Below are positions 1 to 5,200 of a DNA stretch of 5,283 bases, in pieces. The position numbers were made by a program, and so were the translations under genes. The notes beneath the pieces are model-generated. The model searched no databases, was not told where the DNA came from, and saw only the letters and a list, made by a program, of their open reading frames with translations. The stretch is from Chromatiales bacterium (GTDB lineage: Bacteria > Pseudomonadota > Gammaproteobacteria > Chromatiales > Chromatiaceae). Numbering within the stretch: position 1 is the stretch's first letter; each line of letters starts with the position of its first letter. The stretch is from NCBI GenBank assembly GCA_022360595.1, contig JAKSCN010000421.1:1-5283 (forward strand), in the 5' to 3' direction.

Positions 1-276
1 ATGGCCTTAATCCAGCTGGCGGATAGCCTTCAATCAACAGCCCTTGGTCTGTTAAGAGGCTTGTCAGATAATGTCATCCCAAATGCGATTTCAATCATCA
101 TGTATTGGTTGCTTGCTCTTCCGCTCGCGTGGGTTCTGGGATTTTACTTTAACTATGGCGCACCCGGTGTACTGACTGGATACGCAACTGGAATACTCCT
201 AACATCTCTTGTTCTGCATTGTCGTGTGAGAGGCCAGACAAGAAACCTCATTCGCAAAGAACAGTCTCCCCGATAA
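1..276 (+). CDS. MATE-family multidrug/Na+ (or H+) antiporter, C-terminal fragment (5' end outside the window)
   Basis: The 91 residues match the end of a MATE (NorM/DinF-like) inner-membrane exporter, which expels cationic drugs and metabolites in exchange for Na+ or H+. The signature is the segment LQSTALGLLRGLSDNVIPN (residues 10-28), equivalent to the family's 'Q..aagaLRGlgDtrvP' motif. It is followed by two membrane-spanning stretches at about residues 29-50 (containing YWLLALPLAW) and 53-76, then a short basic tail. MATE proteins are about 440-480 residues long, so this is only the last fifth. The ATG at position 1 is therefore almost certainly an internal methionine and the gene starts to the left. 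The stop codon (274-276) lies inside the first arm of a terminator hairpin. The gene converges on the aminotransferase gene and shows no functional link to it. The family call is firm; the substrate is unknown. Confidence 0.85.
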   Translation: MALIQLADSLQSTALGLLRGLSDNVIPNAISIIMYWLLALPLAWVLGFYFNYGAPGVLTGYATGILLTSLVLHCRVRGQTRNLIRKEQSPR

Positions 277-305
277 AACCATGATCCGGCGAGGCATGGT
301 TTTTT
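275..305 (+). terminator. Rho-independent terminator of the MATE gene
   Basis: An inverted repeat AAAACCATG (275-283) / CATGGTTTT (295-303) surrounds an 11-nt loop and runs into a T tract (300-305). It starts within the MATE stop codon, as expected for a terminator of that gene. The stem is fairly AT-rich, so it may be only moderately efficient alone. Two more hairpins follow closely. Confidence 0.7.
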
Positions 306-337
306 CTACAGGCTGCCTTTGTGGATGACAGCCCTAA

Positions 338-369
338 TAAAACAGGGCCCCATAAGGGGCCCTGTTTTA
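338..369. terminator. Strong, probably bidirectional rho-independent terminator
   Basis: A perfect 14-bp stem is formed by 338-351 and 356-369, with arms containing AAAACAGGGCCCC and GGGGCCCTGTTTT and a 4-nt ATAA loop. The GC-rich core flanked by A4 on the left and T4 on the right gives a U-tract in either direction. It sits between the convergent MATE (+) and aminotransferase (-) genes and can stop read-through from both sides. Confidence 0.8.
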
Positions 370-370
370 C

Positions 371-396
371 GTGTTGCGAGGGTCCGCAACGCTTTT
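371..396 (+). terminator. Third hairpin with T tract, possible tandem terminator
   Basis: GTGTTGCG (371-378) pairs with CGCAACGC (385-392; one G-T pair) around the loop AGGGTC. A short T run follows (393-396). It begins one base after the preceding perfect hairpin. It could be an additional + strand terminator or an RNA structure flanking the first; the T tract is short. Confidence 0.45.
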
Positions 397-540
397 ACAA
401 ACTGCTTCTGATAGAGATGATACCTTACGAGTTTACATGTCGCAGTGCTTTTTGATGCATTATCGCACCGGCGGCAGCATCCTTCAGAAGCCCTCATTGG
501 CTTCCCTTCAACTCCATTTATGCTCTTTAGCATTCCTTTG
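397..540. other. Intergenic stretch between convergent genes, no gene supported
   Basis: Together with the hairpins on its left this forms the roughly 290-nt spacer between the MATE and aminotransferase stop codons. The only local structure I see is GAAGCC (487-492) / GGCTTC (499-504), a 6-bp stem with a 6-nt loop and no T tract on either side. Short open frames cross it on both strands, but they run through the terminator hairpins and have no credible start or recognisable product. Confidence 0.5.
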
Positions 541-568
541 TAAAACCATGAAAGTCTGAATGGGGTTT
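541..568 (-). terminator. Weak candidate terminator for the aminotransferase operon
   Basis: Read on the minus strand just after the aminotransferase stop, AAACC...AT (568-560, with a 2-nt CC bulge) can pair with ATGGTTT (549-543), followed by further T. The stem is bulged and AT-rich. The perfect hairpin at 338-369 is a more convincing backstop for the same transcript. Confidence 0.3.
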
Positions 569-569
569 G

Positions 570-1523
570 TCATAAGGATGTCGGAGTTTCCTCCTTGAAC
601 GCTTGATGTAGTAATTCTAGAAATTTTGGCGCTTCAGGTATGGCTACACTTCCGATCCTGTTAACAGGAATGCCAGGTGTCCATGAGTTCATAACCACAG
701 CGCCCGACATTTTTGGTAGATCTTCAAGTGTCACTTCTTGAGTTCTTTGAGGGATACCAAGGCGATCAAGTTGCCTGCGCACAATGCTCATACTGGTACC
801 AAGAAGCATAGCGGCTTTGGGCCAAATTACGGCCTCCCCGTCCCAGAATGCAAGATTCCAAATCGTTCCTTCACTCAGTCGCCCGTGACGGTCCATGAAA
901 GCCGCATCATCAAAACCTTGGGCGACGGCTTGACGCATATAGTAGGTCTTGCCGACTTCGCCAACATGCTTCACTTCGGGAAGATCTCTTTCATACTCCA
1001 CAATTGCCAGTGACAGCGGTCCTGATGGTCCTGATGAAGGTCCAACTGTACCCACAAGTATTTCAGGCGTGTCGTTGGCCCCACCAACCGTAAATTCACC
1101 CGTTGGAGAGAATACTGTAGCCATCAGTGAGAGGTCGGGTGGTCCCGCCTCTATCGCGGCTCGCATGTAGTTTTGAATCTGTTCATCGGGCAGCGAAGCT
1201 CCGAACATTTTCATTGAGGCTTCACGAAGTCTTTTCAGATGAAGATCAATCCCGCGGACTTGACTATTCCGAACCTGAAAGTAAGTAGCATGCGCGAAGC
1301 CTGCAAACGCAAGAGTTTTCAACGAACTTACATCTACCGGGACACCATTGCGCTGAAGGGTGTATTTACCTGTTGTGCCGGACCCCGCCTGAGTTGCGGA
1401 AGCGGCAAATGTTGACATGAGTGCTGCAGCACTCATGCCTCCCGCTATTTGCATGAAACTGCGCCTCCCAACATGGCACTCCGGGCCGTTCTTCTCAGAC
1501 AGTGTTGCATTCGTCTTGGTCAT
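570..1523 (-). CDS. Class IV aminotransferase-like PLP enzyme with a twin-arginine (Tat) signal peptide
   Basis: This 317-residue protein has two parts. Residues 1-46 form a Tat signal: GRRSFMQ at 19-25 (twin Arg at 20-21), a hydrophobic stretch, and likely cleavage near ASA (41-43) or TQA (44-46). From about residue 53 it follows the class IV aminotransferase (BCAT/D-amino-acid transaminase/PabC) fold. HLKRL (95-99) supplies the phosphate-binding Arg98. VKHVG contains the probable Schiff-base Lys185. GFDDAAFMD...GRLSEGTIWNLAFW (about 203-227) holds Glu218 and Asn223, and LLGTS (240-244) is the PLP-phosphate loop. Residues in the key positions are intact, so it is probably active; the substrate is unknown. 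The ATG at 1523 was chosen because AGGAG lies 6 nt upstream and because it gives a complete Tat n-region. The gene follows the aldehyde dehydrogenase by 29 nt, which suggests co-transcription. The family call is good; export is a prediction. Confidence 0.85.
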   Translation of the reverse strand: MTKTNATLSEKNGPECHVGRRSFMQIAGGMSAAALMSTFAASATQAGSGTTGKYTLQRNGVPVDVSSLKTLAFAGFAHATYFQVRNSQVRGIDLHLKRLREASMKMFGASLPDEQIQNYMRAAIEAGPPDLSLMATVFSPTGEFTVGGANDTPEILVGTVGPSSGPSGPLSLAIVEYERDLPEVKHVGEVGKTYYMRQAVAQGFDDAAFMDRHGRLSEGTIWNLAFWDGEAVIWPKAAMLLGTSMSIVRRQLDRLGIPQRTQEVTLEDLPKMSGAVVMNSWTPGIPVNRIGSVAIPEAPKFLELLHQAFKEETPTSL

Positions 1524-1529
1524 TTTCCT

Positions 1530-1534
1530 CTCCT
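1530..1534 (-). promoter_or_regulatory. Strong ribosome binding site fixing the aminotransferase start
   Basis: On the minus strand the sequence AGAGGAGAGGAAA precedes ATG, with AGGAG at 1534-1530 spaced 6 nt from the start codon. This decides for the 1523 start over the longer frame opening at 1637, which would overlap the dehydrogenase by 85 nt and bury the Tat signal about 57 residues in. Confidence 0.8.
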
Positions 1535-1552
1535 CTGTTAGTTTATTTAGTG

Positions 1553-3043
1553 TCAGGTCGCATACCAAGCTGGGTTGACCTGTGTTTGAACCGTGATGGC
1601 TTTTAGATGCGTGTACATATTTAATGTCTCGTGGCAAAACTCGCTGCCAATCCCACTTTCCTTAAAACCACCGAAGGGCGACCCTGCTGCGAGATTGAAA
1701 TAGTTGTTGATCCAGACATTTCCTGCTTGAAGGCGATCTGCTGTATCCAAGGCCGATTTAAGGTTGTTGGTGTATATTCCAGAGGCAAGGCCGTATCGGA
1801 CATTGTTCGCATCATGGATCATTTTCTCATAGTCATTCCAGCGAATGACAGAGAGGACAGGTCCGAAGATTTCCTCCTGTGCGATGCGGGTATCGTTAGA
1901 GGTTTCAAAAACTGTTGGCTCAAAGAACCAGCCTGCGGCGCAGCCTGACACCTCTATTCGATTACCTCCGGTAACCAGGGAGGCTTCTTTCCTTCCTATA
2001 TCAATATATGATTGGACGCGGTGGCCCTGCTTTTCCGAGACAAGACACCCCAGAAGTGGCCCTTGGGACATGGGGTCAATGACCCGGATCCGCTGCATAC
2101 TGGCCAACAAGCGCTGCATGAACTCATCATAGATCGCATCATGCAGGAACAGACGCGTTCCTGCCAAACAGGACTGCCCATTGCAATACATTGATCCAAA
2201 TGTGACATTATCTACGATAGCGTCAATATCCGAGGTACCGATATCGGGAAATATGATGTTGGGGCTTTTACCGCCAAGTTCCAGAGAAACGGGTATCAAC
2301 CGGTTTGAACCCGCATGCGATACGATCCTCCCGACTTCGGAACTGCCGGTAAAGGCGAGCTTGGCAACATCAGGGTGGGCCGTCAATGAGGCCCCCACTT
2401 CTTCACCCATGCCAGGAACAATGTTAATGACACCTGGTGGAAAGATATCTGCGATTAGCTTACCCAGTTCCAGAGTAGACAATGAGGCATTTTCATCAGG
2501 CTTTAGCACCACGGTATTACCTGCAGCTACAGCCGGTGCAATCTTGAGCGCGGCCATGATCGCGGGCACGTTCCAAGGAATGATCTGACCACACACGCCA
2601 TAGGGTTCGCGCTTGGCAAGCAGGTAGCCGTCGGCGATTGGACGCCCGAACCCTTCGTGGGTCAGGGCAGCGGCAGCGAAATAACGGTATTGCTGCACGG
2701 CGAGGGAGTAATCAATTTCGGTCTCCCACAACCCTCGACCGATATCCATTGTATCGATCACCATTAAACGTGATGTCTCGCGTTCAATAACATCTGCCAG
2801 TTTGTTCAAACAGGCAGCTCGGTCTTCAGGAGTGGCGGCCTTCCAAGCCGGGAAGGCAGCTTTGGCAGATGCAACAGCGTCATCGATATCATTGGCATCG
2901 CACCGGGCGATATCGGCTAGATATTCACCACTCGCAGCGGCCCGTGCCGGGAATGTTGTTCTGGACGCAGATCTGAATTCGTTGTCGATAAACGCTCCAT
3001 AAACCTCGGATAAGCTACTTTTTGCGATTGATGTGTCAGTCAT
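1553..3043 (-). CDS. NAD(P)+-dependent aldehyde dehydrogenase
   Basis: This full-length, 496-residue cytoplasmic ALDH-superfamily enzyme oxidises an aldehyde to a carboxylic acid with NAD(P)+. All hallmark residues are visible: IIPWN with the oxyanion Asn158, LKP with the cofactor-binding Lys181, FTGSSEVG (231-238) in the Rossmann fold, ELGGK with the general base Glu255, CNGQSC with the catalytic Cys292, EEIFGP (390-395) with Glu391, and PFGGFKESG (456-464). The overall pattern is of the ALDH1/2-like, betaine-aldehyde/DhaS-type group, but the substrate cannot be read from sequence. The ATG at 3043 was chosen, with GGGGA a few bases upstream; a TTG 42 nt further out is less likely. It precedes the aminotransferase by 29 nt and follows the AraC gene after 139 nt. 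A role in oxidising an aldehyde made by the neighbouring transaminase, or an aldehyde sensed by the regulators, is inferred. Confidence 0.95.
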   Translation of the reverse strand: MTDTSIAKSSLSEVYGAFIDNEFRSASRTTFPARAAASGEYLADIARCDANDIDDAVASAKAAFPAWKAATPEDRAACLNKLADVIERETSRLMVIDTMDIGRGLWETEIDYSLAVQQYRYFAAAALTHEGFGRPIADGYLLAKREPYGVCGQIIPWNVPAIMAALKIAPAVAAGNTVVLKPDENASLSTLELGKLIADIFPPGVINIVPGMGEEVGASLTAHPDVAKLAFTGSSEVGRIVSHAGSNRLIPVSLELGGKSPNIIFPDIGTSDIDAIVDNVTFGSMYCNGQSCLAGTRLFLHDAIYDEFMQRLLASMQRIRVIDPMSQGPLLGCLVSEKQGHRVQSYIDIGRKEASLVTGGNRIEVSGCAAGWFFEPTVFETSNDTRIAQEEIFGPVLSVIRWNDYEKMIHDANNVRYGLASGIYTNNLKSALDTADRLQAGNVWINNYFNLAAGSPFGGFKESGIGSEFCHETLNMYTHLKAITVQTQVNPAWYAT

Positions 3044-3182
3044 CTGTTTCCCCGTTGATGAAATTGCCAGTCGGGCAGAAATCAAATCCAGTGCAGATCG
3101 GTCAGTTCTCCGACAAGTCCAAACAACATAGGAGCGCAGTCTTCTTGGCGTCTATCCAGATCAGGCGAAACGACCTGCTCTG
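3044..3182 (-). promoter_or_regulatory. Upstream region of the aldehyde dehydrogenase with possible AraC-type sites
   Basis: This is the only sizeable gap (139 nt) in the minus-strand block, so it is the natural place for a regulated promoter of the two enzyme genes. It contains two related words, ATCCAGATC (3154-3162) and ATCCAGTGCAGATC (3086-3099), about 60 nt apart. The second reads CTGCACTGGAT on the minus strand, loosely like AraC/XylS half-sites. I find no good -35/-10 pair here; the best -10-like word is TATGTT on the minus strand. That would fit an activator-dependent promoter or simple read-through from the regulators. No terminator with a T tract is visible after the AraC gene. Confidence 0.35.
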
Positions 3183-4163
3183 TTATCCGTTTTTTGCGGT
3201 TTTGCGAGTTTGGCTGGGCAGTTCATCGAACCGGTCACGGTAAGCAGCAGAAAACCGACCCAGATGGAAGAAGCCGTGACGCATAGCGATGTCAGTCAGA
3301 TCTGACTCGGGATCGGCCTGGATCGCAGCATGCACTGCATCGAGCCGCAGATCGCGGAGCCAGGCCATTGGAGATTGCCCTAAATGCGTATGACAGAATG
3401 TATTCAGTTGCCGCTCAGAGAGCGCTGCTGCCTTTGCAAGATCAATCAGAGTAACGGGCTGTCCGAGCCTGGCCAACGCATATTCATACAGCCGGTCGAG
3501 ACGTCGCCGATCATGGGTGTAGCGTACCGACTGCATTTGTCCGGAACCGCTTTGCTCCCCCTGCTCTTGCCCCTGCAAGAGCAGAAACATAGCCATGCTT
3601 TGCTCCATATGTGCAAGCCAGGGCAGAAAAGTTTTATTCCGGCGAATACCGTCCTCAAGTGTCACAAAGGCTTGTAGCTGTGCTTGCCAGCACTCGCTTG
3701 AATGTTCGGAAAGTAGCAGTCCTGGATTCTGACGTAATGCATGATAGAGCATCGGCCGACCCATTGAATACGCAGTCTCTCTCAGGAGTGAATGCGGCAT
3801 TCGCAAGATCAATTGCTCGCTATTTTCAGCATAAGTTAAATTGACGTCGAAATTGGGAGTACTGACGATCGCCTTTCCTTGTTCTATCACCTGGCGTTGA
3901 CGATCAGCCTTAATCTCGATACGACCAAAAAGAGAGAAATGCACAAGCGAAAACTGCTCATAGAGATCAGGGAAGATGCTGACTTCGGCCCCATAGTGCA
4001 GTGAGTAAAGAGAAACGCGCGGTGTATCGAACTTGAAAAGTCGGGTATCAATACGATCACCATGCCATTCCAGCCGGTGATCTGCGAGCTCCGTGGCAAT
4101 ACGAGCATGGGATTCTACTCGTTCATCTGATCGAAAAATACAGTGTTGATAGAGCGCCTTCAT
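3183..4163 (-). CDS. AraC/XylS-family transcriptional regulator
   Basis: This 326-residue cytoplasmic DNA-binding protein has a cupin-like ligand-sensing half (about residues 30-170, resembling the AraC-binding-like domain of XylS/FeaR-type activators). A Gln/Gly-rich linker follows (about 194-211), then a C-terminal pair of helix-turn-helix motifs. HTH1 is at about 238-262 (TLIDLAKAAALSERQLNTFC). HTH2 is at about 287-317 and carries the typical DIAMRHGFFHLGRFSAAYR signature. The length is normal for the family. I chose the ATG at 4163 because its ATGA overlaps the TetR stop, a classic translational-coupling arrangement; a GTG at 4172 would add three residues. The dehydrogenase gene follows immediately, so the likely job is ligand-responsive activation of the dehydrogenase and aminotransferase genes. 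The target and ligand are inferred, not shown. Confidence 0.92.
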   Translation of the reverse strand: MKALYQHCIFRSDERVESHARIATELADHRLEWHGDRIDTRLFKFDTPRVSLYSLHYGAEVSIFPDLYEQFSLVHFSLFGRIEIKADRQRQVIEQGKAIVSTPNFDVNLTYAENSEQLILRMPHSLLRETAYSMGRPMLYHALRQNPGLLLSEHSSECWQAQLQAFVTLEDGIRRNKTFLPWLAHMEQSMAMFLLLQGQEQGEQSGSGQMQSVRYTHDRRRLDRLYEYALARLGQPVTLIDLAKAAALSERQLNTFCHTHLGQSPMAWLRDLRLDAVHAAIQADPESDLTDIAMRHGFFHLGRFSAAYRDRFDELPSQTRKTAKNG

Positions 4164-4777
4164 CTCTGACACTCGGTGTTCACGCTCTCAACAATGGTCA
4201 CAATCAGCTGAAACAATACGTCTTTCGCCTGCTCGGGTGTGATGTCCCCCGACACGGCCGCTTTGGACAATGTTTCTGCTGCACCAAGTACTCCCCAAAG
4301 CCCTGCCGTGCTGATGTCTCCACCTTCAGCAAAAGGTGCAAGAGTGAGCCTGCATTTCTCCAGAAAACCGGCTTGATAGGATCTTTTTGTCTTCTCCAGT
4401 TCCGGAGAACCCGCCAATGCAGCTAACACATCGGGCATTTCACGGCCTTGAAGAAGCACGCAATCGACATAAGAAGATGCAATGACTCTGGCTTTCCCGT
4501 TGAGCGTAGCCTCACCAGCTTGGATAGCGGCATTCATTATAGGAGCCTGCCGTGCATCAAAATCCTCGTAAAGAGCCACCAGCAAGCCGTTTCGTGTGTT
4601 GAAATGATCATAGACCACAGGCTTGGCCACTCCCGCCCGATTAGCAAGCCGACCCAGGGTGAGCGTATCACTCCCTCCGTCTTGAATAATACGCCAAGAT
4701 ACTTCCAGCAGCTGACGCCGCCGCTCTTCCCGCGTTAAACGCCTTCGGATTGATTTTTTAGAAGATAGCTGTCCCAT
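4160..4777 (-). CDS. TetR/AcrR-family transcriptional regulator
   Basis: This 205-residue protein begins with a basic tail (KKSIRRRLTREERRRQ, 7-22) and then the canonical TetR DNA-binding domain. The helix-turn-helix TLTLGRLANRAGVAKPVVYDHF lies at about 38-59. The C-terminal two-thirds is a helical ligand-binding/dimerisation region without recognisable specificity. Length and architecture are those of a typical repressor. The ATG at 4777 is the only reasonable start, as the next Met is at residue 81, but its Shine-Dalgarno sequence is weak (GCGGT). The gene overlaps the AraC gene by 4 nt and is the first gene of the minus-strand block. A promoter with a palindrome over its -10 box lies 5' of it, which suggests autorepression. 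It probably represses the entire block until a small molecule, perhaps an aldehyde or amine, binds; this is inferred. Confidence 0.93.
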   Translation of the reverse strand: MGQLSSKKSIRRRLTREERRRQLLEVSWRIIQDGGSDTLTLGRLANRAGVAKPVVYDHFNTRNGLLVALYEDFDARQAPIMNAAIQAGEATLNGKARVIASSYVDCVLLQGREMPDVLAALAGSPELEKTKRSYQAGFLEKCRLTLAPFAEGGDISTAGLWGVLGAAETLSKAAVSGDITPEQAKDVLFQLIVTIVESVNTECQR

Positions 4778-4812
4778 ACCGCAGTCTACTATATCTAAAT
4801 TTTCAACTTACC

Positions 4813-4823
4813 TACTATTAGTA
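4813..4823. promoter_or_regulatory. Candidate TetR operator (short palindrome over the -10 box)
   Basis: TACTA-T-TAGTA is a perfect 5-bp inverted repeat with a single central base. It overlaps the -10 element and the predicted start point of the TetR promoter. A second copy of the word CTACTAT occurs at 4786-4792, in addition to 4812-4818. Position and symmetry suit a self-bound repressor, but the half-sites are short and AT-rich. Confidence 0.4.
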
Positions 4824-4847
4824 TATAGCACAAAACTCAGATTGCAA
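4820..4847 (-). promoter_or_regulatory. Sigma-70-like promoter of the TetR-AraC block
   Basis: Read on the minus strand, TTGCAA (4847-4842) and TATACT (4825-4820) are separated by 16 bp. They resemble the -35 TTGACA and -10 TATAAT consensus elements. A start near 4813 would leave a leader of about 35 nt before the TetR ATG. The local sequence is AT-rich compared with the flanking genes, as is usual for a promoter. Confidence 0.6.
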
Positions 4848-4930
4848 TAAGGGGGTGCTCATCGCTGACTATTGTATCTCTGCCCTATCCTTCTGGGCCG
4901 CCTAAAAGCGCCTGACCCTGCTTTACTAGA

Positions 4931-4943
4931 CGGAAGAGTATTG
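4931..4943 (+). repeat. 13-bp direct repeat, copy 1
   Basis: CGGAAGAGTATTG occurs here and again at 5188-5200 in the same orientation. The flanks show patchy further similarity. No transposase or inverted termini are associated with it. Confidence 0.5.
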
Positions 4944-4989
4944 TAGAGCCCGCGGTACTCCCTAAAGATCGCACGCATGCAGGTATCAA

Positions 4990-5097
4990 ATGGAAATCCC
5001 ATCATTAAGTTACGCCTTGAGACGCACCTTATTGCTCTGTTTTTTGCTGCTGGTTTTAGCTGCAGGACAAGTTGGGCGGCTTGGCCAGTATTTCTGA
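4990..5097 (+). CDS. Possible 35-residue membrane miniprotein (or leader/decayed N-terminus)
   Basis: An ATG preceded by AGG at a spacing of 6 nt opens a 35-codon frame. The product has a short polar start, an Arg pair, and a hydrophobic stretch LLLCFLLLVLAAG (about residues 14-26), then a short polar tail ending at TGA (5095-5097). The layout (positive charges, then one membrane helix) resembles a single-pass miniprotein or an uncleaved signal anchor. A hairpin with a T tract follows two bases later, consistent with a short transcription unit. There is no homology I recognise. It could equally be the N-terminus of a gene broken by a frameshift, or chance. Confidence 0.25.
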   Translation: MEIPSLSYALRRTLLLCFLLLVLAAGQVGRLGQYF

Positions 5098-5098
5098 A

Positions 5099-5158
5099 GG
5101 CTCTTCAAGCGTCGTTTTCGATTTGACTGAGTTTCAAAAAAGAGCCCGTTGTTTTTTT
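5099..5158 (+). terminator. Terminator-like hairpin after the small + strand frame
   Basis: GGCTCTT (5099-5105) pairs perfectly with AAGAGCC (5140-5146), and a T7 tract lies at 5152-5158. The 34-nt loop is long and the T tract starts 5 nt after the stem, so this is weaker than a standard rho-independent terminator. Confidence 0.3.
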
Positions 5159-5187
5159 ATGATTTTTCTGTCTCGGTGGTCTCTGAC

Positions 5188-5200
5188 CGGAAGAGTATTG
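5188..5200 (+). repeat. 13-bp direct repeat, copy 2
   Basis: Second copy of CGGAAGAGTATTG (first at 4931-4943), 244 bp between the copies. A further 8-bp repeat, TTCGAAGA, occurs nearby at 5224-5231 and 5245-5252. Confidence 0.5.

Noticed and set aside
306..533. 75-codon minus-strand open frame between the convergent genes
   Set aside because: It runs straight through two terminator hairpins, which dictate much of its C-terminal sequence. It has no properly spaced ribosome binding site and resembles no known protein.
371..559. 62-codon + strand open frame
   Set aside because: It starts inside or at the hairpin cluster, has no ribosome binding site, and its composition is not protein-like. 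It ends close to the opposing aminotransferase gene.
1524..1637. N-terminal extension of the aminotransferase frame to the ATG at 1637
   Set aside because: It would overlap the dehydrogenase coding end by 85 nt and place the Tat motif deep in the protein. The ATG at 1523 has an excellent AGGAG at the right distance.
3044..3085. Extended dehydrogenase start at a TTG codon (3085)
   Set aside because: TTG is a rarer start, the added 14 residues are not typical of the family, and the ATG at 3043 has a GGGGA element upstream.
3135..3182. Hairpin after the AraC stop as a terminator separating it from the dehydrogenase
   Set aside because: The only stem (CAGG-CG/CG-CCTG with a bulge) has no T tract, so I do not call a terminator.
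4164..4172. GTG start for the AraC gene at 4172
   Set aside because: Possible, but the ATG nine bases further in forms the usual ATGA coupling with the TetR stop and is at least as well placed. The difference is only three residues.
4859..5005. 48-codon minus-strand open frame upstream of the TetR promoter
   Set aside because: No good ribosome binding site, a highly Arg-rich and low-complexity product, and no family I recognise. I cannot separate it from chance.
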